Made by a program: the position numbers and the translations under genes | Assembly: GCA_029571985.1 (NCBI GenBank) | Contig: JAKQVC010000132.1 | Location: 62,001-126,000, forward strand | Direction of reading: 5' to 3' | DNA: 64,000 nt | From: Bacteroidota bacterium | GTDB lineage: Bacteria; Bacteroidota; Bacteroidia; Chitinophagales; BACL12 | In this document: positions 35,630 through 43,545 of the stretch, one piece after another | Layout: each line of letters starts with the position of its first letter | How positions within the stretch are numbered: position 1 is the stretch's first letter | Notes under the pieces: model-generated | Databases searched by the model: none | Seen by the model: the letters and a program-made list of their open reading frames with translations, nothing else | What the model was told of the DNA's origin: nothing

Positions 35630-36436
35630 TTAAACTGTTCTTGACTGTACAGCTTTTTTTACACTGCCATGCTGCAGCAATAAGGCATGTGCTTCCGCAT
35701 AAGGCAGGTCTAATAATTCCATCAACATTTTTGCACCCCTGTCAATTAATTTTTCGTTGGTGAGTTGCATATTCACCATTTTATTATCCTCTACCCTTCC
35801 TAACTTAATCATAACGGCTGTACTAATCATATTGAGTACCAATTTTTGCGCCGTTCCGCTTTTCATGCGCGTTGAGCCTGTAACAAATTCAGGGCCTACC
35901 ACTACTTCTATTGGAAAATCTGCTTCTGCAGCAACTGGGGATCCGATATTACAGGTAATACATCCGGTAATAATACCCTGTTGCCGGCATGTTTTTAATG
36001 CACCTATTACGTAAGGTGTTGTTCCGCTCGCGGCAATGCCAATGACCACATCTTTGTCCGTTATATCATATTGCATTAAATCCTTCCACCCTTGTTCAGT
36101 ATCATCTTCGGCGTGTTCCACCGCTTTGCGAATGGCTGCATCGCCACCGGCAATCAAACCGATAACTAGGCCATGCGGTACACCGAAAGTTGGCGGGCAC
36201 TCACTGGCATCCACAATACCGAGTCGACCGGAAGTGCCGGCACCCATGTAAAACAATCTGCCTCCGGCGAGCATTTTGTCGGCGATGACATCTACCAGCG
36301 CGGCAATTTTAGGGATACAAGGTTCAATAGCTTCAGGCACACGCTTATCTTCACGGTTGATATTGAGGAGCAACTCATCCGTACGCATTTTTTCCAGATG
36401 GCGATAAAGAGAGGCTTGTTCCGTTGTTTTCTGCAT
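35630..36436 (-). CDS. murQ: N-acetylmuramic acid 6-phosphate etherase
   Basis: 268 residues, slightly short for MurQ (about 298). It cleaves the lactyl ether of MurNAc-6-phosphate to GlcNAc-6-phosphate and lactate during cell-wall recycling. The SIS domain shows the phosphosugar loops GAGTSGRLGIVDASECPPTFG and IAASGTTPYVIGAL, then the catalytic Glu in AVEHAEDDTE. The signature GSTRMKSGTAQKLVLNMI is present. It is a stand-alone gene; no MurP or AnmK is adjacent, so MurNAc-6-P must arise from recycling kinases elsewhere. Confidence 0.93.
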   Translation of the reverse strand: MQKTTEQASLYRHLEKMRTDELLLNINREDKRVPEAIEPCIPKIAALVDVIADKMLAGGRLFYMGAGTSGRLGIVDASECPPTFGVPHGLVIGLIAGGDAAIRKAVEHAEDDTEQGWKDLMQYDITDKDVVIGIAASGTTPYVIGALKTCRQQGIITGCITCNIGSPVAAEADFPIEVVVGPEFVTGSTRMKSGTAQKLVLNMISTAVMIKLGRVEDNKMVNMQLTNEKLIDRGAKMLMELLDLPYAEAHALLLQHGSVKKAVQSRTV

Positions 36437-36540
36437 AACCCGAATTTACCTGCAAAATAAATCAATTCAAAGGGTTTGTGATGTATAAACTGGATAGTAT
36501 ATCTGTAAATAGTGTATTATTGTTGTCTTAATCAGGCATC

Positions 36541-36774
36541 ATGTCAATAGAAAAACATCTATATAGCAATGGCACGGTAACCATTGTCTGGCAACCTAAA
36601 TTATGTGCTCATTCGGGTAATTGCGTGCGCGGACTACCGACTGTATTCCAATCGCGGGAAAAGCCATGGATTAAACCGGAAGGTGCTGAAACGGAACAGA
36701 TCATTGAGCAGGTGAAAAAATGTCCATCAGGCGCTTTAACCTTTTTCCTGAATAGCGAAAATCCGGACAAATAA
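36541..36774 (+). CDS. small (4Fe-4S) mono-cluster protein (Fer4_19 type)
   Basis: 77 residues. The pattern is that of the divergent 4Fe-4S mono-cluster family: LCAHSGNCVRGLPTVF followed by KKCPSGALTF. Cysteines at about residues 22, 28 and 61 are the cluster ligands, with His nearby. Proteins of this family also occur fused to CDGSH iron-sulfur domains; here it stands alone. The role is probably small-scale electron transfer. Its stop is one base from the alternative ATG of the RNA methyltransferase, so the two may be co-transcribed. Confidence 0.82.
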   Translation: MSIEKHLYSNGTVTIVWQPKLCAHSGNCVRGLPTVFQSREKPWIKPEGAETEQIIEQVKKCPSGALTFFLNSENPDK

Positions 36775-36780
36775 GATGCG

Positions 36781-36785
36781 GGAGG
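36781..36785 (+). promoter_or_regulatory. Shine-Dalgarno GGAGG deciding the RNA methyltransferase start
   Basis: GGAGG lies 8 nt before ATG 36794. Such sequences are rare in this window, so it favours 36794 over the ATG at 36776. Confidence 0.6.
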
Positions 36786-36793
36786 TCGTACAA

Positions 36794-37882
36794 ATGCAAA
36801 AGGTGCAGGAGATCATAAACAGCTACAGCACCACGCAACCCATGCAAACGCATTTACGTGCCTATTTCAAAGCGCACAAAGAAATGGGTAGTCGCGACCG
36901 CAAGGTATATACGCAATTGGTGTATGGTTATTATCGTTTGAAAGGCAACCGGCCACATGCTGATGGATGGATTGTAAAAGCTGCTACGCACGATACATTG
37001 CTGCATGCATTTTATACATTTTGGCAAGATAAAATCGATTTACCGGAAGAAGAAGATGCCTCGGGGTACTTTCCATTATGGGACCAGGTAACCGATCAGA
37101 TTGATACGCATGCTTTTATACAGGCATTACATCAACAACCTGCAGTATTTATCCGATGTAAGAAAGAAGCTATAAAAACAGTTATTGATGAGCTGACAAG
37201 TTTAAATTATACATTTGAACGCGATGGTGTCAGCATTCGGTTTACGCAAAATTATCCGTTACAGGATACACAAAGTTTTGCTACAGGATTATTTGAAATT
37301 CAGGACATCGCTTCTCAATCTACGCGTCGATTTTTTCAACCTGCAAAAAATGAAGCCTGGTGGGATTGTTGTGCCGGTTCCGGAGGAAAGAGTTTATTGT
37401 TGCTGGAAGAAGAAAAGCAGATACAATTATTTGTCAGTGATTCGCGTGAAAGTATTTTACGCAATTTACAGGAGCGTTTTCAGCGTGCCGGCATTCGACA
37501 GTATGCCGCCATCATAGCCGATTTAACACAAACAGATGCAGCAATGCTCAGTTCCATTCCGGATATGCAGGGTATTATTGCGGATGTGCCTTGCAGCGGT
37601 TCAGGTACTTGGGCAAGAACGCCGGAGCGATTGAGTTTTTTTTCGCAGCAGGATTTAGATGCATTCGTGCAGTTACAACGAACTATTGTTTCACAGGCTG
37701 TTTCAAAATTATTGCCCGGTGGAAAATTGATATATCTAACTTGTTCCGTGTACAAAAAAGAAAATGAAGACCAGGTTGCCTGGATATCCAAAACGTTTTC
37801 TTTACAATTACAGGAGCAAGCCTATTTATCGTTTGCACCTGTCGGAGGTGATACGTTATTCGGAGCGGTATTTATCCGTTAA
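36794..37882 (+). CDS. RsmB/NOP-type RNA (cytosine-C5) methyltransferase
   Basis: 362 residues from ATG 36794, preceded by GGAGG; an ATG at 36776 would add six residues. An N-terminal NusB-like helical region (MGSRDRKVYTQLVYGYY) is followed by a Rossmann methyltransferase. SAM site DCCAGSGGKSLLL, acidic VSDSRESILRNLQERF, and both catalytic cysteines of the NOP/RsmB family: motif IV DVPCSGSGTW and motif VI LTCSVYKKEN. The target is probably a cytosine of ribosomal RNA. It is shorter than E. coli RsmB (429). It overlaps the convergent ftcD gene by 11 bp at the 3' end. Confidence 0.88.
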   Translation: MQKVQEIINSYSTTQPMQTHLRAYFKAHKEMGSRDRKVYTQLVYGYYRLKGNRPHADGWIVKAATHDTLLHAFYTFWQDKIDLPEEEDASGYFPLWDQVTDQIDTHAFIQALHQQPAVFIRCKKEAIKTVIDELTSLNYTFERDGVSIRFTQNYPLQDTQSFATGLFEIQDIASQSTRRFFQPAKNEAWWDCCAGSGGKSLLLLEEEKQIQLFVSDSRESILRNLQERFQRAGIRQYAAIIADLTQTDAAMLSSIPDMQGIIADVPCSGSGTWARTPERLSFFSQQDLDAFVQLQRTIVSQAVSKLLPGGKLIYLTCSVYKKENEDQVAWISKTFSLQLQEQAYLSFAPVGGDTLFGAVFIR

Positions 37883-39536
37883 TTTTATTTCGGACAATGT
37901 CCAAAATTTCTGTTTCCATCTGTTGTGCAGCATCAGCTAATCGCTGACCTGCAGCTATTTTGTCGGCAGCTAATTGCTTATCTGACAAACCGGCTGCATT
38001 AATCTGGACATTTAAAAAAGCACCTAAAACGGCGGTACGCGCACATAAAGCACCAACGCCGGCATCGCTCACTGAATTGGGGTTTCCGATTTCTGCCATT
38101 TGTTTGATTAATTGCATGGCATCTAAACTTAATTGCATTACTGAATATGGCACTTCAATGGCGTACACCGTTGCATCCTGAATAGCCTGTTTGCGCGTTG
38201 CCTTTTCTTCAGCGGTGGCTTTTGGTAAACTAAACGCGTCCATTATTTTATTAAATGCAGCTGTATCTTCATCAACCAGATGCAGAAGCCTGTCCTTTAA
38301 GTATTGGCCTTTATCTGCTGCATCTGAAAATACTTTCCATTGGTCATCCCAGCCTTTTTTGTGTGCACTCAGGTTTGCCACCATAGTTGCGAGGGAAATA
38401 CCGAGAGCACCGCAATAGGCAGAGATACTACCGCCGCCCGGGGCCGGACTTTCAGATGCAGTTTCATTGGCAAAATCGCGGAGGTCCATTGAAACTAATT
38501 TGCCTTTGCGCTGACCGAGTTTATATTCAATAATTTTATCAGCAGGATTAAATGGCGCGAGTTCATCCAATCCCATACTTTTAATAGCAATTTTAATTAA
38601 TTCCTCTTCACTAACACCGGTACTCCGTTGTTGTTTTTCGAGAAAATATTTACCTGCATCGAGGAGACATTGCAAAGGAATTAATCCCACCAATTCTGAT
38701 CCGGTAACGCGCATACCTCTGTTAGCGGCACTGGTAACGCAGGCATCAAAGGCGGTATGTACAGGAGTATCGCGAATATTCGTCAGGTTCATCGAAACCT
38801 GGGCGATACCATATTCTTCGATATACCAGCCGATTGCTTTCACACTTTTGCAAGCTCCCGGAATACGGGCCGGTTCGCCCTGAGCATCTTTAGCACCTGA
38901 TGGATCCACACGGCCATTTTCACGCACATCAAATGCAACTGAGTTAGCGCGACGCACGCTGGTTGTATTTAGGTTCACATTAAAGGCCACTAAAAAATCC
39001 CTTGCTCCAATGATACAATTTCCTGAAAATGCATTGAAGGTTGCGGGACCGAAATCCGGTTTCCAATTTGGATCCTGTAATTTCTTTTCGATGCCTTCAT
39101 ATTCTCCGGCGCGCACTGTTGCCAGATTTTTCCGTTCGGGTCTGGATGCGGCACTTTCGTATAAATAAACGGGTATGTTTAGGGAATTACCAACGCGCTC
39201 ACCCAATTTCTTTGCACAGGCGATACAATCATCCATTGTTGCGTTTGCTACCGGCACAAACGGACACACATCAGTAGCGCCCATGCGGGGATGTTCGCCA
39301 TGGTGTTTGCGCATATCAATCAGCTCTGATGCTTTTTGAATGCCACGATAGGCGGCTTCCACCACACTCTCTGCATCCCCAACAAAAGTCACGACGGTTC
39401 GGTTGGTGGCCTTACCGGGGTCTACATCGAGCAACATCACCCCATCAACTGAAGAAATGGCATCCGTGATTTGGCGGATGATACTCAGATCATTCCCTTC
39501 GCTAAAATTGGGCACGCATTCAATAATTTGTCGCAT
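37872..39536 (-). CDS. ftcD: glutamate formimidoyltransferase / formimidoyl-THF cyclodeaminase fusion
   Basis: 554 residues from ATG 39536 (RQIIECVPNFSEG, the canonical N-terminus); an in-frame extension to 39608 runs through the promoter. Residues 1-~330 are the formiminotransferase (GKATNRTVVTFVG, HHGEHPRMGATDVCPFVP, with catalytic His residues). Residues ~355-554 are the cyclodeaminase (LRDFANETASESPAPGGGSI, AYCGALGISLATMVANLSAHK). The fusion links histidine degradation to the folate one-carbon pool as in mammals. hutH, hutU and hutI are not in this window. Convergent with the RNA methyltransferase. Confidence 0.93.
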   Translation of the reverse strand: MRQIIECVPNFSEGNDLSIIRQITDAISSVDGVMLLDVDPGKATNRTVVTFVGDAESVVEAAYRGIQKASELIDMRKHHGEHPRMGATDVCPFVPVANATMDDCIACAKKLGERVGNSLNIPVYLYESAASRPERKNLATVRAGEYEGIEKKLQDPNWKPDFGPATFNAFSGNCIIGARDFLVAFNVNLNTTSVRRANSVAFDVRENGRVDPSGAKDAQGEPARIPGACKSVKAIGWYIEEYGIAQVSMNLTNIRDTPVHTAFDACVTSAANRGMRVTGSELVGLIPLQCLLDAGKYFLEKQQRSTGVSEEELIKIAIKSMGLDELAPFNPADKIIEYKLGQRKGKLVSMDLRDFANETASESPAPGGGSISAYCGALGISLATMVANLSAHKKGWDDQWKVFSDAADKGQYLKDRLLHLVDEDTAAFNKIMDAFSLPKATAEEKATRKQAIQDATVYAIEVPYSVMQLSLDAMQLIKQMAEIGNPNSVSDAGVGALCARTAVLGAFLNVQINAAGLSDKQLAADKIAAGQRLADAAQQMETEILDIVRNKING

Positions 39537-39550
39537 ACAGGTCTTTTGCT

Positions 39551-39582
39551 CAAAGATAGCCATACAAGGCGCATAACACAAT
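39551..39582 (-). promoter_or_regulatory. promoter of ftcD: ATTG, 20 nt, TATCTTTG
   Basis: Minus strand: -7 box TATCTTTG (39558-39551) and a -33-like ATTG (39582-39579) at 20-nt spacing. The leader is about 10-14 nt before ATG 39536. Confidence 0.6.
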
Positions 39583-39642
39583 GATTTTGAGTGAATTAGC
39601 CTGTTCAAAACAGGGCTTTATCTGATTTTTTTGGCAGAGATA

Positions 39643-39674
39643 TTTGGAGCATTTCCGGCAGCCTCGTATATTTG
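39643..39674 (+). promoter_or_regulatory. tRNA promoter: TTTG, 20 nt, TATATTTG
   Basis: Perfect Bacteroidota primary-sigma promoter: -33 TTTG at 39643-39646, -7 TATATTTG at 39667-39674, spacer 20 nt. Expected start near 39679, 25 nt before tRNA-Gly. A useful internal calibration for the other boxes. Confidence 0.85.
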
Positions 39675-39703
39675 CACTCCCGATCGGTAAACCGGTAGGA
39701 AAT

Positions 39704-39776
39704 GCGAGAGTAGCTCAGCTGGTAGAGCACAACCTTGCCAAGGTTGGGGTCGCGGGTTCGAATCTCGTCTCTCGCT
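39704..39776 (+). tRNA. tRNA-Gly(GCC)
   Basis: Acceptor GCGAGAG/CTCTCGC, D arm GCTCAGCTGGTAGAGC, anticodon arm CAACC-TTGCCAA-GGTTG with anticodon GCC, T arm with TTCGAAT. The 3' CCA is not encoded. First gene of a two-tRNA transcript. Confidence 0.97.
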
Positions 39777-39823
39777 CATCGTTCCAGGCACGGTATCAAA
39801 ACCGTGCTTACTTTTTTTAGGTC

Positions 39824-39909
39824 GCCCGGGTGGTGGAATCGGTAGACACGCAGGACTTAAAATCCTGTGGGCAGTAATGTCCGTGCGGGTTCAAGTCCCG
39901 CCCCGGGTA
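39824..39909 (+). tRNA. tRNA-Leu(TAA)
   Basis: Class II tRNA with a long variable arm (GGGCAGTAATGTCC). Acceptor GCCCGGG/CCCGGGT with a terminal G-T pair, anticodon arm CAGGA-CTTAAAA-TCCTG with anticodon TAA, T arm GCGGG-TTCAAGT-CCCGC. CCA is not encoded. 47 nt after tRNA-Gly and followed by its own terminator. Confidence 0.97.
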
Positions 39910-39910
39910 C

Positions 39911-39940
39911 AAAGCCTCTGAGAGATCAGGGGCTTTTTAT
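39911..39940 (+). terminator. terminator of the tRNA operon
   Basis: Stem AAGCCTCTG / CAGGGGCTT (9 bp with one G-T), loop AGAGAT, then a T-tract. Confidence 0.85.
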
Positions 39941-40036
39941 TTATTACAATTTCGTCATAGCTTAATCGCATTCCTATTTTTCTGTGAAGCTTTAACATCT
40001 GGATGCAGAATAATAATTCAATTTTATAATTTAAAT

Positions 40037-40108
40037 AAAATCCTGTGGGCAGTAATGTCCGTGCGGGCCTGCCTGCCGGTAGGCAAGTTCAAGTCCCGCC
40101 CCGGGTAC
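40037..40108 (+). pseudogene. 3'-half copy of tRNA-Leu(TAA) carrying a 20-bp insert
   Basis: Positions 40037-40067 repeat 39859-39889 of the intact tRNA-Leu exactly (from the anticodon loop through the T-stem 5' side). Positions 40088-40108 repeat 39890-39910 exactly (T loop to acceptor end). Between them lies a 20-base insert at 40068-40087. The 5' half (acceptor, D arm, anticodon) is absent, so it cannot make a tRNA. A terminator hairpin follows directly. It could be the scar of an integration at the tRNA 3' end or a local duplication; no integrase is present. Confidence 0.85.
40068..40087 (-). repeat. 20-bp hairpin module in the tRNA-Leu half-copy
   Basis: Minus-strand sequence CTTGCCTACCGGCAGGCAGG: a 6-base arm, 4-base loop, 6-base arm (one G-T pair), then CAGG. 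It has the same architecture as the modules at 45203-45222 and 50610-50629. The intact tRNA-Leu shows the uninserted site. Confidence 0.75.
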
Positions 40109-40109
40109 G

Positions 40110-40137
40110 AAGCTCAGCTAAAGCTGGGCTTTTTTTA
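40110..40137 (+). terminator. terminator after the tRNA-Leu half-copy
   Basis: Stem AAGCTCAGC / GCTGGGCTT (9 bp with one G-T), loop TAAA, then seven T. Built like, but not identical to, the terminator of the intact tRNA. Confidence 0.8.
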
Positions 40138-40244
40138 TTTTTAAATGATTTCAAATATTGTTCTATCCTAAATCATTTCTCGAATAAAACGTATCAGAGG
40201 TAATAGTACAGGATTGCCCTTCCTACCTTGTTCACATATGGTAT

Positions 40245-40625
40245 CTATTTATACGGACTTGATGACAGATAAATGCGATAGTCATTATTCTCAAAAAGCA
40301 ATCCGCCATGAGCTATTTTACTCACAGTAAATTCTCCTCTATATATACTATCATCCGCATAAATGGTTAAAATAGTCTGGCTCCCAATCAGTTGAAGGCT
40401 ATATTTAACTGTTGTGGATTCAGTTTTGCCCGGAAAAGTAATCTCCGAACGTTTCGCATCAATTAAAAGTGGATTCTGCAAAGGACTATCCTTTAACACG
40501 AGCCTATTTTCAGCAGTAGTGCGTATCTCCTTAACAAACCACCACCCATCGATTGAAACAGGTTGTGGTTTGCATGCTGATATCAGCACAACCAGGCATA
40601 ATATGATTACATGAATATGTTTCAA
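40245..40625 (-). CDS. small lipoprotein of unknown function
   Basis: 126 residues, starting with TTG at 40625 (KHIHVIILCLVVLISACKPQ); no ATG covers the signal. Lipobox ISAC, so a lipidated periplasmic or surface protein. The remainder is a small beta-rich domain (GWWFVKEIRTT, GSQTILTIYADDSIYRGEF, GGLLFENNDYRIYLSSS), reminiscent of lipocalin-like lipoproteins, but this is only a resemblance. It sits in an AT-richer patch between the tRNA remnant and a decayed T9SS fragment. Confidence 0.65.
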   Translation of the reverse strand: MKHIHVIILCLVVLISACKPQPVSIDGWWFVKEIRTTAENRLVLKDSPLQNPLLIDAKRSEITFPGKTESTTVKYSLQLIGSQTILTIYADDSIYRGEFTVSKIAHGGLLFENNDYRIYLSSSPYK

Positions 40626-40637
40626 TTTAAAAATAGA

Positions 40638-40853
40638 TCAACTGCGGAACAGGCAAATTGTATACGACAAATCTAAACCAAAAGGCCCTAAGACCAGCTT
40701 TTCTGATACATCTCCATCAGAAGAATATGCAGTAGTTGCCATTATACAACCTGAATCAACAGCATTACCGGGGCTATACCCAATGTCAGTTTGCATTCCA
40801 CCAAAACTCTTTTGCCAAAAAATATCAGAACCCTGCGCCAACAACAGTTTCAT
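40638..40853 (-). pseudogene. decayed fragment of a T9SS repeat protein
   Basis: 71-codon open stretch whose product reads WQKSFGGMQTDIGYS then SGCIMATTAYSSDGDVS. This resembles the common Bacteroidota surface repeat of the type W-x-K-(S/T)-x-GGS-x-xD-x-(A/G)YS ... DGGYI-x-AG-x-T-x-S-x-DGDVS. About one and a half repeat units remain and the sequence then loses resemblance. No signal peptide or sorting domain. Probably a leftover of a larger gene lost from this site; expression is doubtful. An extension of the frame to 41006 overlaps the next gene's start and is not credible. Confidence 0.5.
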
Positions 40854-40931
40854 AAAAATGCTTTTTAGTGTCCTTTGTAAATAGTAATTTCGCTTATTAT
40901 ATGCTATTTTATAACTAATTTTCACGTATCC

Positions 40932-43427
40932 ATGAAATTGAGAACTTTCATATTTAATCTCTTTTTGGTGTTGATATGTATGTGGTCTTTTCCTTCCTAC
41001 TCGCAATCAAATCGTATTATTGTTATTCAACCGTATGAAACTGACGACTTAGATCTTACATTAAATTCTGTATACGGAATAGGAAATTATGAAAAACACT
41101 ACTATTACGACTTTGGATTACCATTGTTTGATTTCATACCAATTGATTCAACAATATGCACTATCCTACTAATTGAAGATCCAAGTGCAAGTTCTCAATT
41201 TAATGCATTTTATAATTTTTACAAATCTACAATAGAAGATTGGGTGGCTGATGGGGGTCATTTATTAATTAACACCGCATACATTGAAGATGGCAATTTT
41301 GAAATAGGTTTTGGAGACGTAAATTTTAGTACAACTAATTATACATTTTGCTCAGACGCAAGTTGCTTTGAAATTGCTGATACGACTCACCTAATATTTA
41401 ATGGTCCAAATTTACCAGCGTATTCTCCTATTTACGATTTTTCATTTACCCACATACAAGGGCCGGAATTAGATACACTCCTTGTTGATACAATACGGCA
41501 ACATGTAATATTGAGTGAAAAATTTTGGGGCCTAGGAGTCGTAATTTTCGCAGCAGGAATTAATCTCGCCCAAACACCAAGCTATTATCTTGGAGCAAAT
41601 ATTTTTTCATACCTTTCGCCATGTTTAAAACCGCCGATTGACATTGGCGTACAAATTATATTAACACCTGATACACAGTGCAGCTATAGTGAAACCGAAG
41701 CGATTGAAATAGTTGTCAGGAATTATGGCCTGTTAGACCAAACTAGCTTCCAAATAGCATATTCAATTGACGGAGGGGATCCAACTATTGAATTAATAAC
41801 CGATACATTGAAAGCGGGGTTTGCTAAAAATTACACTTTTACCGTGTCTGCAAATTTAAGTGAAGGAGTTAGTCACAATATTTCTGCGTGGAGTAATATT
41901 TTGGGTGATATAAATTTTATTAACGATACTACAAGTAAACAAATTACAAGATTGCTTCCTGCGACCACAATCGGCTTCCCCAATGTTTTGTGTGCGAATG
42001 TCGAAGAATATATTGCAAATCCAGAATACCCAACTGGCATATGGTCTGGCGAAGGCGTTTCAGATTCATTAAATGGAATAATCAACACATCATTATTAAC
42101 GCCCGGCGAGTCTACAATAATTAGTTATCAATATTCGGTTCCTATAGCTTATTTACAGGAAACAATACCTTATGGATTAAGAGATAGTATCTCACCAAAT
42201 TATTTATATTTTGATGACATTGGAAGCACAAAGGTTGATATAGGATTCACCTTTAAATATTTTGGGAACACATATGATTCAATTTACATTGGAGCAAATG
42301 GAATTTTAACTTTTGACAGTGGATACAACTTCGGACTACCTGACTTTATTGAAGCAACGAATAATAGTATAGCTGTTTGTGAGGGTGACTTGCACCAGCA
42401 AGCAGGTGGTAAGTTGTATTTTGAAACACAAGGAACCGCACCTAACAGAGAATTTGTTGTTTCCTATGATGAAATTCCATTTTGGTTTCCTCCAACTGAA
42501 CATGTAAATGTTCAATGTATACTGCATGAAAATTCATCGCAAATAGAATTTCAAATTGAATCAATAGACATTAATACTTATGGCTCGCATTTCGTGCTTC
42601 AAGGGATTTGCAATTCTGATTTGAGTCAAAAATATTACACAACCTCTACAGACAACCCTTGGAGTTATTCAATTTACGACACTGCATTTATTTTTAATCC
42701 AATCACTTGTGACACAATTATTTCTCAAAGCATATATCTTATGCCTGATTATGAGTTCAACCTACCAAGTGATACAGTAAGTTGTAATCTTGATGGAATA
42801 TTACTGGAAATTCCAAATGGAGATTATGGGTTTAATTGGTCTACCGGCGACTCAACTAACCTGACAAACATTGTAGAGCCGGGAATGATTTGGGTAACAG
42901 CCACCGATTCTGCGTGTTTATACAGCGATTCTATTTATGTTTTTATGGAAAGTCCGCCTTTGGTTGAAGTAGAAACCGTTGCCAGTTTACCAGATTATCC
43001 AACAGGTCTCGCGACAGCAGTTGTTACAGGCGGCACTTATCCTTATGAATATTTGTGGAATGACGGTCAAACAACCGCGACTATTTCAAGTTTAGCACCC
43101 GGCACTTACACAGTAACGATTTTTGATTCTTTAGGTTGCACAAGCGAAGCATCAGGCACAGTTGATATTATTGATAGTGCTATTGATACTAATGAGCTAT
43201 TTTCTATTTACCCTAATCCAGCAAATAGTATTGTACATCTCAAAGTTACAAGCGAAATGATTGGCGCTTTAGCATATTTCTATTCAGCTGATGAATCGTT
43301 ACGCATGAAAAAAACGCTGAAAGAAATAGACAACACAATAGATATCAATGACTTCCCGGCAGGAATGTATACAGTTACTTTGGTCAGCAACAATGTGAAA
43401 ACATCGCTTAAATTTGTAAAACAATGA
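40932..43427 (+). CDS. T9SS type A surface protein with SprB-type repeat
   Basis: 831 residues. Signal peptide KLRTFIFNLFLVLICMWSFPSYSQ. The N-terminal ~220 residues form an unrecognised alpha/beta domain (IIVIQPYETDDLDLT, DWVADGGHLLINTAYIEDG) resembling glutamine-amidotransferase-like folds in which a cleft lies behind an acidic loop. Ig/CARDB-like segments follow (IDIGVQIILTPDTQC). One SprB-type repeat lies at about residues 677-740 (VVTGGTYPYEYLWNDGQTTA, SLAPGTYTVTIFDSLGCT). The last ~75 residues are a type A sorting domain (FSIYPNPANSIVHLKV ... FPAGMYTVTLVS). The first two-thirds are visibly more AT-rich than neighbouring genes, suggesting acquisition or lineage-specific origin. Confidence 0.8.
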   Translation: MKLRTFIFNLFLVLICMWSFPSYSQSNRIIVIQPYETDDLDLTLNSVYGIGNYEKHYYYDFGLPLFDFIPIDSTICTILLIEDPSASSQFNAFYNFYKSTIEDWVADGGHLLINTAYIEDGNFEIGFGDVNFSTTNYTFCSDASCFEIADTTHLIFNGPNLPAYSPIYDFSFTHIQGPELDTLLVDTIRQHVILSEKFWGLGVVIFAAGINLAQTPSYYLGANIFSYLSPCLKPPIDIGVQIILTPDTQCSYSETEAIEIVVRNYGLLDQTSFQIAYSIDGGDPTIELITDTLKAGFAKNYTFTVSANLSEGVSHNISAWSNILGDINFINDTTSKQITRLLPATTIGFPNVLCANVEEYIANPEYPTGIWSGEGVSDSLNGIINTSLLTPGESTIISYQYSVPIAYLQETIPYGLRDSISPNYLYFDDIGSTKVDIGFTFKYFGNTYDSIYIGANGILTFDSGYNFGLPDFIEATNNSIAVCEGDLHQQAGGKLYFETQGTAPNREFVVSYDEIPFWFPPTEHVNVQCILHENSSQIEFQIESIDINTYGSHFVLQGICNSDLSQKYYTTSTDNPWSYSIYDTAFIFNPITCDTIISQSIYLMPDYEFNLPSDTVSCNLDGILLEIPNGDYGFNWSTGDSTNLTNIVEPGMIWVTATDSACLYSDSIYVFMESPPLVEVETVASLPDYPTGLATAVVTGGTYPYEYLWNDGQTTATISSLAPGTYTVTIFDSLGCTSEASGTVDIIDSAIDTNELFSIYPNPANSIVHLKVTSEMIGALAYFYSADESLRMKKTLKEIDNTIDINDFPAGMYTVTLVSNNVKTSLKFVKQ

Positions 43428-43436
43428 AATTTATGC

Positions 43437-43468
43437 AAAGGGTGATGACGATTGCCATAACCCTTTTT
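43437..43468 (+). terminator. probable terminator after the T9SS type A gene
   Basis: Inverted repeat AAAGGGT ... ACCCTTT around a 16-nt loop followed by more T. Weaker than the other terminators. Confidence 0.55.
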
Positions 43469-43545
43469 ATTTTCTCATATAGGGTTGATTATGACCTTTC
43501 AATTAAAAGTTTTTATCGGGCTGTAGATTTGAATAAAGATTTATG

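Noticed and set aside
39910-40245. Integrated mobile element at the tRNA-Leu gene
   Set aside because: The tRNA 3' duplication fits a scar, but only 127 bp lie between the copies and there is no integrase, so no element is called.
40638-41006. 122-residue version of the T9SS fragment
   Set aside because: The added N-terminus runs through the start region of the divergent T9SS gene and has no resemblance to the family.
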